NCBI RefSeq assembly: GCF_021023135.1
Contig: NZ_PGFV01000003.1
Coordinates: 434,001-498,000 of the forward strand
Direction: 5' to 3'
DNA: 64,000 nt
From: Brevibacterium sp. CCUG 69071
GTDB taxonomy: Bacteria; Actinomycetota; Actinomycetes; Actinomycetales; Brevibacteriaceae
Both the position numbers and the translations under genes were made by a program. Numbering within the stretch: position 1 is the stretch's first letter; each line of letters begins with the position of its first letter. The notes below the pieces were generated by a model, which saw only the letters and a list, made by a program, of their open reading frames with translations, was not told where the DNA came from and made no database searches. Shown piece by piece: positions 1-9,230 of this stretch.

Positions 1-210
<210 letters not shown>

Positions 211-246
211 TCACTGGGGACGGCGCGGAATGTCTATCGTATGTGT

Positions 247-272
247 AACCGTACGGTGCTGGCGACTATTCC
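247..272 (-). promoter_or_regulatory. SigR/SigH-type (disulphide stress) promoter of trxB
   Basis: On the minus strand GGAAT (272-268) is followed by exactly 18 bases and then GTT (249-247). This fits the GGAAT-N18-GTT consensus of the oxidative-stress ECF sigma factors SigR of Streptomyces and SigH of mycobacteria, for which trxB is a classic target. Transcription would begin about 70 bases before the trxB ATG. The match is visible in the sequence; the sigma factor assignment is inference from the family. Confidence 0.65.
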
Positions 273-366
273 GCAGTCAAATGGGGCGCACAGCAAGCGG
301 CATGCCCGCTCCGTTAGCGAGAGGCCGGCGCTGCCTCACGCCGATCGACGCTCGTTGAACTCGCCG

Positions 367-2895
367 CTATTTGAATTCGACGGTGTTGATGGTCGCCTTG
401 TATCCGCCGGAGGCACTGGGCAGTTCCGTGATCCAGAGGATGAGCTTGTCGGTCTCGACGTCGTCATCGAGCTTCACGGTCGCGCCGCCGTCGGAGTCGA
501 ACGACCCTTCTCCGACCTTCTTCGCGTCCTGCGGGTCATCGCCTGAGAGGATTTCGAACTTTCCGCCCGAGCTCTCCGAACTGACCTTGACCTCCTTCAC
601 GGTCGTCTCGTCCTCGAGTTCGAAGAGGAGTCCGACTCCGGACTTGAGATTGCCGAACTCCGCCGAGTTGTACCGGTCGGTGTTCCATCCGCCCTTGGTG
701 TCCGGAATGACGAGTTCTGCTTCGTCATCGTGTTCCTCGTCGTCCCCTTCGGGGTCGAGTGCCTCGACGGACGCGATCTTCGGAGGGGTCGCCTTCGGCT
801 CTTCCTTTTCCTGGCCTGCGTCGTCGCCGGATTCGGTCGGCTCTGAGGTCTCGGCGACCGGACCCGAGTCGCCGCCGTCAGAGTTGAGGTTGATGGCGAC
901 GATGCCGATGACGATGGCTGCGAGCACGACGAGTCCGAGCACCAGCCAGAGGAACGGCTTTCGCGTAGCTGCGGGGTCGCGGTCCGAGTCGCCGTTCGAA
1001 GACCCGCCTGATCCGCTTCCTGCAGCGGATGCGGTGCTCGGGGCGGACGCTGTGGCGGCAGCTGCTCCGGAACCGGCATGGCCGCTGGCTCCTGACCTCG
1101 AGGCGCCTGCTGCGGCTCCTGCGGTTCCGGCGGCTGCTGCCGCGGCACCCGCACCAGCGGCTGCAACGCCTCTGCCGGCGCTTGCGGAGCGCTGATCGCC
1201 GGCGGCCCGGTTCGAGGTTGCGTCCCTCTCAGCGCGTGGGCGTTCGCTCTGCTGCTGACGCGGCACGCCTGCCGCTGTGCGATTCTTCGGCTGGTGGGAG
1301 TTCGACGTCTGACCGGTGCCGATACTCGAACCGGTGCCGGCACTCGAACCGGTGCCGGCATTCGAGTCTGCGACTTCGCCCGCGACGGAGTCGGGTGAGA
1401 GTCGGCGCATCTGTTTGGGCGGAGCGGCGGCGTTCGCCTCTTCCTGCCTGGCGGCCGAGCTCTCCTCGAGGGCGGCGAGACGGCGGCGAGCCTCCTCTTC
1501 CTTCGCCCGTGCGATGCGACGCTCGCGTTCGTACTCCCGCAGTTGATGCTCGCGCTGCTGTTCATTGGTTTCGAACATTCCGCCGAGGAACCAGGAGCCG
1601 TCATCTTCGTCATCCATGATGACTCGGGTGTCGTTGTCGTCCTCGTCATCCTCGGCGACGATGTCGATGGCCTGCGTGGTCGGGTCGGACTCCACATCGT
1701 CGCGATTCATGATCGGAGTCGTGACATTCTCGTCGTATTCGCGCTCGGCATAGGTCGAATACTGGGAGTAGGTCTGTTCGGGCTCCCACTCATCCCAATC
1801 CTGGGCGGCGTTGTCGAGCTGCTCCTTGGCGATGGGGAAGCTCGAGGCCTCACGCATCTGCATGCGATCCGCATAGCGTCCGGTGGTGTTGCCCGAGACC
1901 CCGGCGGCCAGGCCGCGGGTGCCGGGGCGGGTGATGCCGATCCGCACCAGCGCAGCCTGGACCTGGTCCTCACTGGCGGTGGTGCCGCCGATCGTCTTCG
2001 ACCGTGGGGCGGGCAGGCTGGTGGCCTCATCGAAGCTGCGCGGCGACTGCTCGAACAGAGTGTCGTTCTCCGCCACCGGAGCTCGATTGACGTACCGCAG
2101 CAGGCCGGCATCCCACTCGTCGATGTAGCCGAGGATCTCGGCAACGGAACCGGGGCCGGGATCGGAGCCGGTGATGATTCCGCTGACGAAGTCATCGAGT
2201 TCATCGGAGATCTCGGGATTGAGCGACTTCGCTCGGGCGATGCGTGAGTTCTCCCGCTCGGCGGCCGGAATCCCATCGAGCGGCTCATCGGCGGGCCAGT
2301 AGCCCGTCAGAGCCGCATAGAAGAGCCGGATCAGGTCGAGGGCATCCTGGCGTGAGGCCTTCGTCGGTGTGTAGTCCTCGGGGCCGATCACCTCGGTGCC
2401 CAGGCCGAGAGCGGCGTCGATCCCGATGCCGGAGACGAGCACCCCGCCCTTCGAGGTCAGGCCGATGACTCCGGGATGGAGGAACATGTGGAACAGGCCT
2501 CGCCGGGCGGCGGTGACGAGCACCGACCCGATCTCGCCGATGAGCGCGCAGGCGGCATCGACGGGCAGCGGGGACTTGGGAAGGATCTGGCCCAAGGGGG
2601 TCGCAGCGATGCGCTTGGACACGATGTAGTCGAGTCCGTTCGAATGGCCGACGTCGAGTGTCGGTGCGATGCGCTGATCGCCGAGGATCGATACGCGGCG
2701 GGCGGCCTCGAGGACATCGGTGGATCCATCGGCATCGGCGACGTGGATGAGCACGGGCTCGTCGAGGATCGCATCGAGGCCCGTGCAGACGGCACCGACC
2801 CCGGGATTATCGAGGAGCCATCGGCGATCGACCGTTGATACGACGTAACGACCGGCGACGACCATGCCGGGTTCGATATCGATCAGGGTGACCAC
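367..2895 (-). CDS. MurJ-partner pseudokinase with membrane anchor and extracellular discoidin-like domain
   Basis: 842 residues. Residues about 1-270 have a protein-kinase fold pattern (AGRYVV, then HPGVIGLTSKGGVLVSGIG in place of the HRD and DFG loops). There is no VAIK lysine, HRD aspartate or DFG aspartate, so it should be catalytically dead. A charged, Ala/Ser/Gly-rich linker follows, then one membrane segment at about 647-670 and a secreted domain of about 135 residues resembling F5/8-type carbohydrate-binding folds. This is the C-terminal half of mycobacterial MviN (Rv3910), but as a separate gene 19 bp after murJ. In mycobacteria the pseudokinase is phosphorylated by PknB and recruits FhaA to restrain peptidoglycan synthesis. 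The GTG start at 2895 overlaps its GGAGG; the ATG at residue 11 (2865) is an alternative. Confidence 0.85.
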   Translation of the reverse strand: MVTLIDIEPGMVVAGRYVVSTVDRRWLLDNPGVGAVCTGLDAILDEPVLIHVADADGSTDVLEAARRVSILGDQRIAPTLDVGHSNGLDYIVSKRIAATPLGQILPKSPLPVDAACALIGEIGSVLVTAARRGLFHMFLHPGVIGLTSKGGVLVSGIGIDAALGLGTEVIGPEDYTPTKASRQDALDLIRLFYAALTGYWPADEPLDGIPAAERENSRIARAKSLNPEISDELDDFVSGIITGSDPGPGSVAEILGYIDEWDAGLLRYVNRAPVAENDTLFEQSPRSFDEATSLPAPRSKTIGGTTASEDQVQAALVRIGITRPGTRGLAAGVSGNTTGRYADRMQMREASSFPIAKEQLDNAAQDWDEWEPEQTYSQYSTYAEREYDENVTTPIMNRDDVESDPTTQAIDIVAEDDEDDNDTRVIMDDEDDGSWFLGGMFETNEQQREHQLREYERERRIARAKEEEARRRLAALEESSAARQEEANAAAPPKQMRRLSPDSVAGEVADSNAGTGSSAGTGSSIGTGQTSNSHQPKNRTAAGVPRQQQSERPRAERDATSNRAAGDQRSASAGRGVAAAGAGAAAAAAGTAGAAAGASRSGASGHAGSGAAAATASAPSTASAAGSGSGGSSNGDSDRDPAATRKPFLWLVLGLVVLAAIVIGIVAINLNSDGGDSGPVAETSEPTESGDDAGQEKEEPKATPPKIASVEALDPEGDDEEHDDEAELVIPDTKGGWNTDRYNSAEFGNLKSGVGLLFELEDETTVKEVKVSSESSGGKFEILSGDDPQDAKKVGEGSFDSDGGATVKLDDDVETDKLILWITELPSASGGYKATINTVEFK
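1312..1365 (+). repeat. Three tandem 18-bp units inside the pseudokinase linker
   Basis: Three adjacent copies of an 18-mer (1312-1329, 1330-1347, 1348-1365) differ at only a few bases. On the coding (minus) strand they encode three GTGSS-like hexapeptides in the disordered linker. The exact 18-bp period keeps frame, so copy number could vary between strains without disrupting the protein. Confidence 0.85.
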
Positions 2896-2914
2896 CTCCG
2901 CGGGGATTCAGGGC

Positions 2915-4534
2915 TCAGGCTGCTTTCCTTAGTTTTCCAGCAACGACGCCAATAATCGAATGCAACTCTCTGACTTTGAGCAAATAACAAGCCCCGATGA
3001 AGAATAGGAGCATCACGATGCCGACGAGTGCGGAGCTCAGGAACGCCTGCCAACGCCCGGCGAGCGAGAAGTCGGGGAAGAAGTAGAGCAGCCCGAAGCC
3101 GGCTCCCGCTGCGACGATCGCGGCGATGAGGAACTTGAGATGAGAGGTCAGGATCGTCCGCAGGTCGATCGAGCCGAGGCGTTTCGACAGGATCGAGAAC
3201 GAGAGGATCATCGCGAACAGATACCCGAGGCTCATCACCAGGCCGATGATCGCCACCGTCACCGACTTCGGGAAGATCGAGGCAGAGAGCACCGCGAGGG
3301 ACTGGAAGACGATCTGCGGCAGCTGGATGAGGAACGGGGTCTTCGCGTCCTCATAGGCGTAGAACACCCGCTGGGCCAGATAGTTTGCGCTGAATGGCAC
3401 GAGCCCGAAGACCATGGTGACGATGACGAGTCCGATCGCCATGGCCTGCTCGCGCCCTGCTCCGGCGATGACCATGGCCACCGGAGAGGCGAGGACGATG
3501 AGCGCGGCGGTGGCGAAGGCATTGACCAAGCCGACCATCCGCACCCCCATCGAGAAGTCCTGCACGACCGCCTCGGTGTCCTGATTCGCTGCATCCCTGC
3601 TCAGCGAGGTGAACAGCGCCGTGGCCAGTGAGACCGCGATGAGCGAATGCGGAAGCATGAACACAAGGTAGGCGTTGGTGTAGGCCGCATTCGAGGCATT
3701 GCCGTCGCCGGGAATCGAAGCCCCCGAGGCGACACGCGAGATGACGAGGAAGCCGAGCTGACCGATGAGCATGGCCGCGAAGGTCCAGAACGCGACCTTG
3801 CCGGCCGTACCCAGCCCGACCCCACGGAAGCCGAAGGTCGGCTTGTACTTGAAGCCGATGCGCTTGAGCGGCCAGATCAGGATGAGTGCCTGGGCGGCCA
3901 CACCGAGTGTGGCAGTGCCGGCGATGAGCGCGATCTTGTCCGGAGACCACGTCGCCAAGGTGTGCGGGGACGCCTCGTTGACGCCGAAGACGAGGATGAA
4001 GGCGGCGAGGCCGATGATCGCCACGACGTTGTTGAGCACGGGTGCCCACATGTAAGGACCGAACGAGGACTTCGCATTGAGCACCTGGCCGAGCAGTGTG
4101 TAGAGGCCGTAGAAGAACAGCTGCGGCAGACACCAGTAGGCGAAGGCCGTGGCCAGAGCCATCTGCTCGGGACTCCAGCCCGAGGAGTAGAGCCAGACGA
4201 GCAGCGGGGCGGCGAGAGTGGCGATGACGCTCACCCCGGCCAGGATGAGGAAGGACAGGGTGAGCAGCCGGTTCGTATAGTCCTCGCCCCCGTCCTTGCG
4301 CTTCGAGGCGCGCACGAGCTGCGGGACGAGCACGGCGTTGACCACACCGCCGGCCAGCAGCATGTACAGGGTGTTGGGCACCTTGTTCGCGACGTCGAAG
4401 GCGTCGGCCTGGACGGCGGTGACGCCGATCGCGGTCGCCAGCATCGAGGCCTTGACCAGGCCGAGGATCCTCGAGGTCAGAGTCCCGGCGGTCATGATCG
4501 CCGAGGATCTGGCCAGGGATGAGAAGCTGGACAA
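2915..4534 (-). CDS. murJ: Lipid II flippase MurJ (MviN family)
   Basis: 539 residues with about 14 hydrophobic segments and the MviN-type N-terminus (TLTSRILGLVKASMLATAIG). It transports lipid-linked peptidoglycan precursor across the cytoplasmic membrane. The start is a TTG at 4534; a GAGG six bases upstream overlaps the TAG stop of the preceding gene, which supports this start. The protein ends at residue 539 with KLRKAA, without the fused kinase-like and extracellular domains of mycobacterial MviN; those are encoded by the next gene. It lies between the DUF6049 gene and the pseudokinase on one transcript. Confidence 0.92.
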   Translation of the reverse strand: MSSFSSLARSSAIMTAGTLTSRILGLVKASMLATAIGVTAVQADAFDVANKVPNTLYMLLAGGVVNAVLVPQLVRASKRKDGGEDYTNRLLTLSFLILAGVSVIATLAAPLLVWLYSSGWSPEQMALATAFAYWCLPQLFFYGLYTLLGQVLNAKSSFGPYMWAPVLNNVVAIIGLAAFILVFGVNEASPHTLATWSPDKIALIAGTATLGVAAQALILIWPLKRIGFKYKPTFGFRGVGLGTAGKVAFWTFAAMLIGQLGFLVISRVASGASIPGDGNASNAAYTNAYLVFMLPHSLIAVSLATALFTSLSRDAANQDTEAVVQDFSMGVRMVGLVNAFATAALIVLASPVAMVIAGAGREQAMAIGLVIVTMVFGLVPFSANYLAQRVFYAYEDAKTPFLIQLPQIVFQSLAVLSASIFPKSVTVAIIGLVMSLGYLFAMILSFSILSKRLGSIDLRTILTSHLKFLIAAIVAAGAGFGLLYFFPDFSLAGRWQAFLSSALVGIVMLLFFIGACYLLKVRELHSIIGVVAGKLRKAA

Positions 4535-4537
4535 GCT

Positions 4538-6925
4538 CTACCTCTTTTCCGGTTCGTCGTTCTTCGCGCGTGCCATCGCATCGGCGAGCTGCTCTTTGGG
4601 GATCTTCGGGCGACCGCGCCTGATCGTCTTGACCAAGCCGATCATGAATACTGCGGCCAATGCCAGTCCGACCACGGCGGTGCCGATGTTCTCCCAGTCG
4701 GCGCGAACCCTGACCAGCAGCGATTCGTCCTTCGGCAGGACGGTCCCGTCGCCGGTGACCATTTCGATCCGCGTCGGCACATCGGCGTTCGCCAAGCCCT
4801 CCACGGGCACGTCCACACGCATCGTCTCCGCAGGTGGGACCGCAACGGTCTCGGTGGTCTGGGCGCGCAGCTGCGGGGTCTGCGGTTTCATCCGGATCTG
4901 CAGCTTCGCCTCGGCGGTGGAGTCGTTGACGATCGTGACCGGGATCGTCGTCTTCTCGCCGGTGACGAGGAGGACCGAGGATCCCTTCTCGAGGTAGAGG
5001 CTGTCCATCGCCTGCTGACTTCCGGTCTGGGCCTTGGAGGCACAGCGATTGGCGCTGCCGCCCAAGGTCCAGGCCACCGAGGTGCAGCTGAGCAGCTCGC
5101 GATCCATCCGCGTATCGGCACCCTCCGGGTCGGTGAAGACGCTGTTGAAGCGGGCCTGCGTGGCGCGGGTCCGGGCCAGCGACTGCAGGGCACCGGCACC
5201 GATGCCCTCGGCATCGTCGGCGGTCTGCAGGAGGCCGCGGGGTTCGGCATCGGTGCCGAGCAGCTCGTCGACCCCGGTCGGGTCGACCCACGGTGTGGAG
5301 GAGAGAGCGTCGATCGTCTCGGCCCAGTTCGCCGAGGCGGCCGTCCGCGGCAGCGGAAGCAGCAGGTGGCGCGTCCGGTAGGGGGCTTCGGATTGGATCG
5401 CGGCCGTTGTCGCGACGAGCTCCGAGACCCCGGCGGCGGGATGCTTGGAATCGATCACCTCGGCGCTCTGCTGGGTCAGTGCAGAATCGGAGACGAAGGT
5501 CTCGATCGTCGTCTCGCCGTCTTCGGTGGTCGGTGTCTGCGAATGCGCATCGTCACGGATTCCGGTGATCGAGGGCTGTTGGAGGTCATCGATGATCGCC
5601 GCCGCGTTGCCCGATTTCTGCAGCTCGTGCAGGGAGTTCCTGTCGGAGGTGCCGGCGAGCGGCCAGGCGATGTCCGTCTTCGCCTCCGGCAGGACGTCCT
5701 TGACGATCTCTCGCTGGTCCTGAGCGAAGTCGTCGAGCTTGTCCAGCCCACCCTCGTTGAGTCCGACGAGGTCGGGATCGCCGTAGGGCAGAGCGATGAC
5801 CGTGTGTTTGCGCGCCTCTTCGAGGAAGTCCTGATACCAGTCGTCGAGGCGTTTGCGCTGGTCTTCCCTGGCCTTCTTCTCCTCGGCGCTCTCCTCACCC
5901 TCATCGCTGCCGTCGGCGTTCGCCTCCGGTCCCGGCGGTGGTGTCGCGGCCTCATCCGTTCCCTCCGGGGAGGGCTGTTCGCTGGGCGGCTGCTCCGCCT
6001 CGTCTTCGGGCGGCGGTTCAGCCACGGCGGCTTCGAAGGAGGCGATGACCCGCGGGTCGAGCGCGAGACCCAGCTCCTTGTGGTCGAGGAGATCCTTGAT
6101 CGTGCTCAGCGACCCGCCTTCCCCGATCGCCTCGTCGAGATCGTCGGGGGTGATGATCCCGTCGGCGGTGTGGCCGGGCAGGGTCACCGGCGCAAGCATG
6201 CTGACCTTGGTCTTGTCGAACTTCGGGCTCGGGTACCAGGTGGAGAAGCCGACTCCCGTTGCGAGCAGGCCATTGGCGTCGGCGAGTTGCACGGCCAGTC
6301 CGCGCGGGCCCCAGGACGAGACCGGCGAGGATTTCGGCAGGCCGAGCTGATCGGCGGGCACGGAGATCGTGAATTCGTAGGAGGCGCCGGGGGCGATGGA
6401 GTCATCGAAGGTCGCATCCACCGAGGTGACCGGGTCCTTGTCATCATCGTCGGAGTCCTTCGCCGCCTTCGCTGCCGCCTTCCGGGCCTCGGGGCCGTTC
6501 TCGCCGAGATCGGCGATCATCCGATGCTGGGACTGATCGGTCTTCCATGCTTCGATCCGGTACTCCGCATCGAGATTGCGGGTGGACATGGCCAGACCGA
6601 GGTTGGGATCGGTGATCGCCTGGTCCGTGGAGTTGACGATCAGCCCCCGAACCTTGAGAGTGCCGTCCTCATCGACCCACGGAGTCACCTCGTCGAGGGT
6701 GATGGAGACTCCCGAGGAATCGCCGGAGCCATCGGCACCGTCGGCACCGCCCGTCGAATCCGCCGTGCCTGTGCCTGAGTTCGTGCCGTCGGTGTCGGCC
6801 TGAGCGGCTGCGCTCGCCGCTGCGGGAGCCGCGCCGAGGAGCGGAAATGCGAAAACCGACCCTGCCAGCAACAGGATCGAGCTCAGCAGGGCGGTCAGGA
6901 AACGCATACGGCTAATGGGTTTCAC
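4538..6925 (-). CDS. DUF6049 exported membrane-anchored protein
   Basis: 795 residues with an N-terminal signal peptide (MRFLTALLSSILLLAGSVFA after a short leader), a long extracytoplasmic part and one C-terminal membrane segment at about 745-770 followed by a basic tail. It corresponds by position and architecture to Rv3909 of Mycobacterium tuberculosis, between mutT4 and mviN. Its molecular function is unknown; constant linkage to murJ suggests a role in envelope assembly. An acidic low-complexity stretch of about 70 residues interrupts the ectodomain. The start is a GTG that overlaps the Nudix gene stop as GTGA, implying translational coupling. Confidence 0.85.
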   Translation of the reverse strand: MKPISRMRFLTALLSSILLLAGSVFAFPLLGAAPAAASAAAQADTDGTNSGTGTADSTGGADGADGSGDSSGVSITLDEVTPWVDEDGTLKVRGLIVNSTDQAITDPNLGLAMSTRNLDAEYRIEAWKTDQSQHRMIADLGENGPEARKAAAKAAKDSDDDDKDPVTSVDATFDDSIAPGASYEFTISVPADQLGLPKSSPVSSWGPRGLAVQLADANGLLATGVGFSTWYPSPKFDKTKVSMLAPVTLPGHTADGIITPDDLDEAIGEGGSLSTIKDLLDHKELGLALDPRVIASFEAAVAEPPPEDEAEQPPSEQPSPEGTDEAATPPPGPEANADGSDEGEESAEEKKAREDQRKRLDDWYQDFLEEARKHTVIALPYGDPDLVGLNEGGLDKLDDFAQDQREIVKDVLPEAKTDIAWPLAGTSDRNSLHELQKSGNAAAIIDDLQQPSITGIRDDAHSQTPTTEDGETTIETFVSDSALTQQSAEVIDSKHPAAGVSELVATTAAIQSEAPYRTRHLLLPLPRTAASANWAETIDALSSTPWVDPTGVDELLGTDAEPRGLLQTADDAEGIGAGALQSLARTRATQARFNSVFTDPEGADTRMDRELLSCTSVAWTLGGSANRCASKAQTGSQQAMDSLYLEKGSSVLLVTGEKTTIPVTIVNDSTAEAKLQIRMKPQTPQLRAQTTETVAVPPAETMRVDVPVEGLANADVPTRIEMVTGDGTVLPKDESLLVRVRADWENIGTAVVGLALAAVFMIGLVKTIRRGRPKIPKEQLADAMARAKNDEPEKR

Positions 6926-7410
6926 TGCTCCAATCGGGACACCATCGGACGGGCGGCGGCGACGATTCGACGTTCATTGGCGAACGAGAGCCTCGAACGC
7001 AGGTCATTGAAGGGAACCCATGCGGCATCGATCGCTTCCTGGTCAGGATCATTATCCACGGTCAGAGTCCCCGAGCGGGCACGCAGCAGGAAATGGTGGA
7101 CGAGTTTGTGGATCCGGATCCCGGTCACGGTGAACCAGTAGTCGACGGTGCCCAGCGGGCAGATGATCTGGCCGAGGATCCCGGTCTCCTCCTCCACCTC
7201 ACGGCGGGCCGCCTCGGCGGGGGTCTCCGTTCCCTCGAGATGACCCTTGGGAAGGCACCATTCGATCCGGCCCGCCCGGTTGATTCGGGCGATGACGGCC
7301 ACGCTCAGCTCCGGGCGTGAGAAGTCGACGACGATGCCCCCGGCGGAGATCTCCTCCACCGTGGTGCGACGGGACGCTCTGGGTCCCGGTTTGGGCATCG
7401 GTGTGGTCAT
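6922..7410 (-). CDS. Nudix hydrolase, MutT4-like
   Basis: 162 residues. The Nudix box is complete (GHLEGTETPAEAARREVEEE then TGI), matching GX5EX7REUXEEXGU with the metal-binding REVEEE core. Members hydrolyse nucleoside diphosphates linked to another moiety. The gene is the positional equivalent of mycobacterial mutT4, beside pcnA and the DUF6049 gene. The ATG at 7410 has AGGAG one base upstream, unusually close, in the tract AAGGTAGGAG. It is divergent from pcnA across a 130-bp region and is the first gene of the operon leading to murJ. The exact substrate cannot be deduced. Confidence 0.87.
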   Translation of the reverse strand: MTTPMPKPGPRASRRTTVEEISAGGIVVDFSRPELSVAVIARINRAGRIEWCLPKGHLEGTETPAEAARREVEEETGILGQIICPLGTVDYWFTVTGIRIHKLVHHFLLRARSGTLTVDNDPDQEAIDAAWVPFNDLRSRLSFANERRIVAAARPMVSRLEQ

Positions 7411-7540
7411 TCTCCTACCTTAGTAGGCGATTCTTGGAAGTTTCGTGTCACGGCCTCCCGGTAGGCTGGTCACACCCCGGTCCCTGGCCTCATTTTCGGG
7501 GTCGATGAATTGTGAGAAGAACGCGAGAAGAAGGAGCTCG

Positions 7541-9064
7541 GTGGATCCGCAGACCGCGCACGCCCGACTGCATGACAAGCTCGATGAGCTCGAGCACATC
7601 CTCGGCCCGCTCGGGCAGCGCTTCTCCGAGGCCGGGTTCGAGCTCGCGCTCGTCGGCGGCTCCGTCCGTGATGCGCTGCTCGGCCGACCGATGCCCGACC
7701 TCGACTTCACCACGGATGCCCGTCCCGATGACATCCTGAGCCTGATCTCCGGCTGGGTCGATACGCACTGGGATATCGGCCGCGAATTCGGCACGATCGG
7801 GGCGATGAAGTCCGGCGTGCAGATCGAGATCACGACCTACCGCGCCGAGGCCTACGAATCCTACTCTCGGAAGCCCGAGGTGCGCTTCGGCAGCGATCTC
7901 GACGCGGACCTCGTGCGCCGCGACTTCACGATCGGGGCGATGGCGATCCGCCTGCCCTCGAAGACCTTCGTCGACCCGCATCACGGATTCGACGACCTCA
8001 TCGCCGGAGTGATCCGGACGCCCGGGGCCGCCGCCGACTCCTTCTCCGACGATCCCCTGCGGATGATGCGGGCCGCCCGCTTCACCGCCCAGCTCGGACT
8101 CGCCCCCGCCGCCGAGGTGGAGGAGGCGATGCGGAACATGGCCGAGCGGATCTCGATCATCTCCGCCGAGCGTGTGCAGGTCGAACTCGTCAAGCTGATG
8201 ACCGGAATCGACCCGGCCGCGGGCATCGACCTGCTGGTGCGCACTGATGTCGCCGACCATGTCCTCCCCGAAGTTGCGGGACTGCGGCTCGAGACCGACG
8301 AACACCACCGGCACAAGGACGTCTATCAGCATTCGCTGACGGTCCTGCGCCAGGCCGTCGAACTCGAGGAGCGCTATGCCGCGCGGCAGGGGGAGGCCGG
8401 ACTCGATCCGAAGGACCCGCAGCACCTGAGCGTGCCCGACTTCACCGTCCGCTTCGCCGCCCTCATGCATGACATCGGCAAACCGGCGACCCGCAGGTTC
8501 CAGCCGGGCGGTGCCGTGACCTTCTATCACCACGATGCTGTGGGGGCGAAGATGACGGCGAAGCGGATGAAGGCGCTGCGCTTCGACAAGGACACGACGA
8601 AGGCGGTCGGCCGCCTCGTCGAGCTTCACCTGCGCTTCTACGGCTACGGCGATGCCGGGTGGACCGACTCGGCCGTGCGCCGCTACGTCACCGACGCCGG
8701 GCCGCTGCTCTCCCGCCTGCACATCCTCACCCGCGCGGATGTGACCACGCGGAACAGGAAGAAGGCCGATCGGCTGGCCTTCGCCTACGACGATCTCGAG
8801 GCACGGATCGAGGCCCTGGCCGAGCAGGAGGAGCTGGCGGCGATCCGCCCCGACCTCGACGGGCGGCAGATCATGGCGATCCTCGACATCGCGCCCTCGC
8901 CCTTGGTGGGCAAGGCGTACAAGCACCTGCTCGAGCTGCGGATGGAGCACGGACCTCTGGGCCCGGAACGCGCCGAGGCGGAGCTGCGGGCCTGGTGGGC
9001 CGAGAACGGTCCCGCGGAGTCAGGGGCGCCGGCAGAAGGCGGGTCCGCGGGGACTGTGGACTAA
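7541..9064 (+). CDS. pcnA: CCA tRNA nucleotidyltransferase with HD domain
   Basis: 507 residues from a GTG start preceded by AAGGAG (7531-7536); upstream in-frame ATGs at 7505 and 7445 lack a convincing site. The class II polymerase-beta head has LVGGSVRDALLG and the catalytic DLDF pair; an HD domain follows with HKDVYQHSL and LMHDIGKP. The enzyme adds or repairs the 3' CCA end of tRNAs. It heads the rightward series while the Nudix-murJ operon runs leftward. The last codons (TVD, stop) lie inside the first copy of a 17-bp direct repeat, so the C-terminal tail may vary between strains. Confidence 0.92.
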   Translation: MDPQTAHARLHDKLDELEHILGPLGQRFSEAGFELALVGGSVRDALLGRPMPDLDFTTDARPDDILSLISGWVDTHWDIGREFGTIGAMKSGVQIEITTYRAEAYESYSRKPEVRFGSDLDADLVRRDFTIGAMAIRLPSKTFVDPHHGFDDLIAGVIRTPGAAADSFSDDPLRMMRAARFTAQLGLAPAAEVEEAMRNMAERISIISAERVQVELVKLMTGIDPAAGIDLLVRTDVADHVLPEVAGLRLETDEHHRHKDVYQHSLTVLRQAVELEERYAARQGEAGLDPKDPQHLSVPDFTVRFAALMHDIGKPATRRFQPGGAVTFYHHDAVGAKMTAKRMKALRFDKDTTKAVGRLVELHLRFYGYGDAGWTDSAVRRYVTDAGPLLSRLHILTRADVTTRNRKKADRLAFAYDDLEARIEALAEQEELAAIRPDLDGRQIMAILDIAPSPLVGKAYKHLLELRMEHGPLGPERAEAELRAWWAENGPAESGAPAEGGSAGTVD

Positions 9065-9089
9065 GTCGATCTCGCGGGGACTGTGGACT
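9046..9089 (+). repeat. 17-bp direct repeat straddling the pcnA stop codon
   Basis: CGCGGGGACTGTGGACT occurs at 9046-9062 and again at 9073-9089, with a 27-bp period. The first copy supplies the last pcnA codons and the stop (9062-9064); the second is non-coding. It looks like a recent tandem duplication across a gene end. Confidence 0.8.
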
Positions 9090-9135
9090 GAGACACTCCC
9101 GCGGCGAACGAGGTCTGAATTCTCACCCCCGACTG

Positions 9136-9163
9136 TTGCAAGCTCACGCGGTGCTGATAGCTT
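9136..9163 (+). promoter_or_regulatory. Possible promoter of the acyl-CoA synthetase gene
   Basis: TTGCAA (9136-9141) and TAGCTT (9158-9163) are 16 bases apart, 67 bases before the ATG at 9231. The match to a housekeeping sigma promoter is moderate and rests on motif alone. Confidence 0.3.
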
Positions 9164-9230
9164 CGGTTTCAGATGAATCTGTGCTCGGCGTCACATGCGG
9201 TGTCGTCGACGAGAACGTGAGGAGATCACA

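Noticed and set aside
3351..5291. A 646-codon minus-strand frame overlapping murJ and DUF6049
   Set aside because: It is out of frame with both real genes, is dominated by Arg, Gly and Pro, and matches nothing known.
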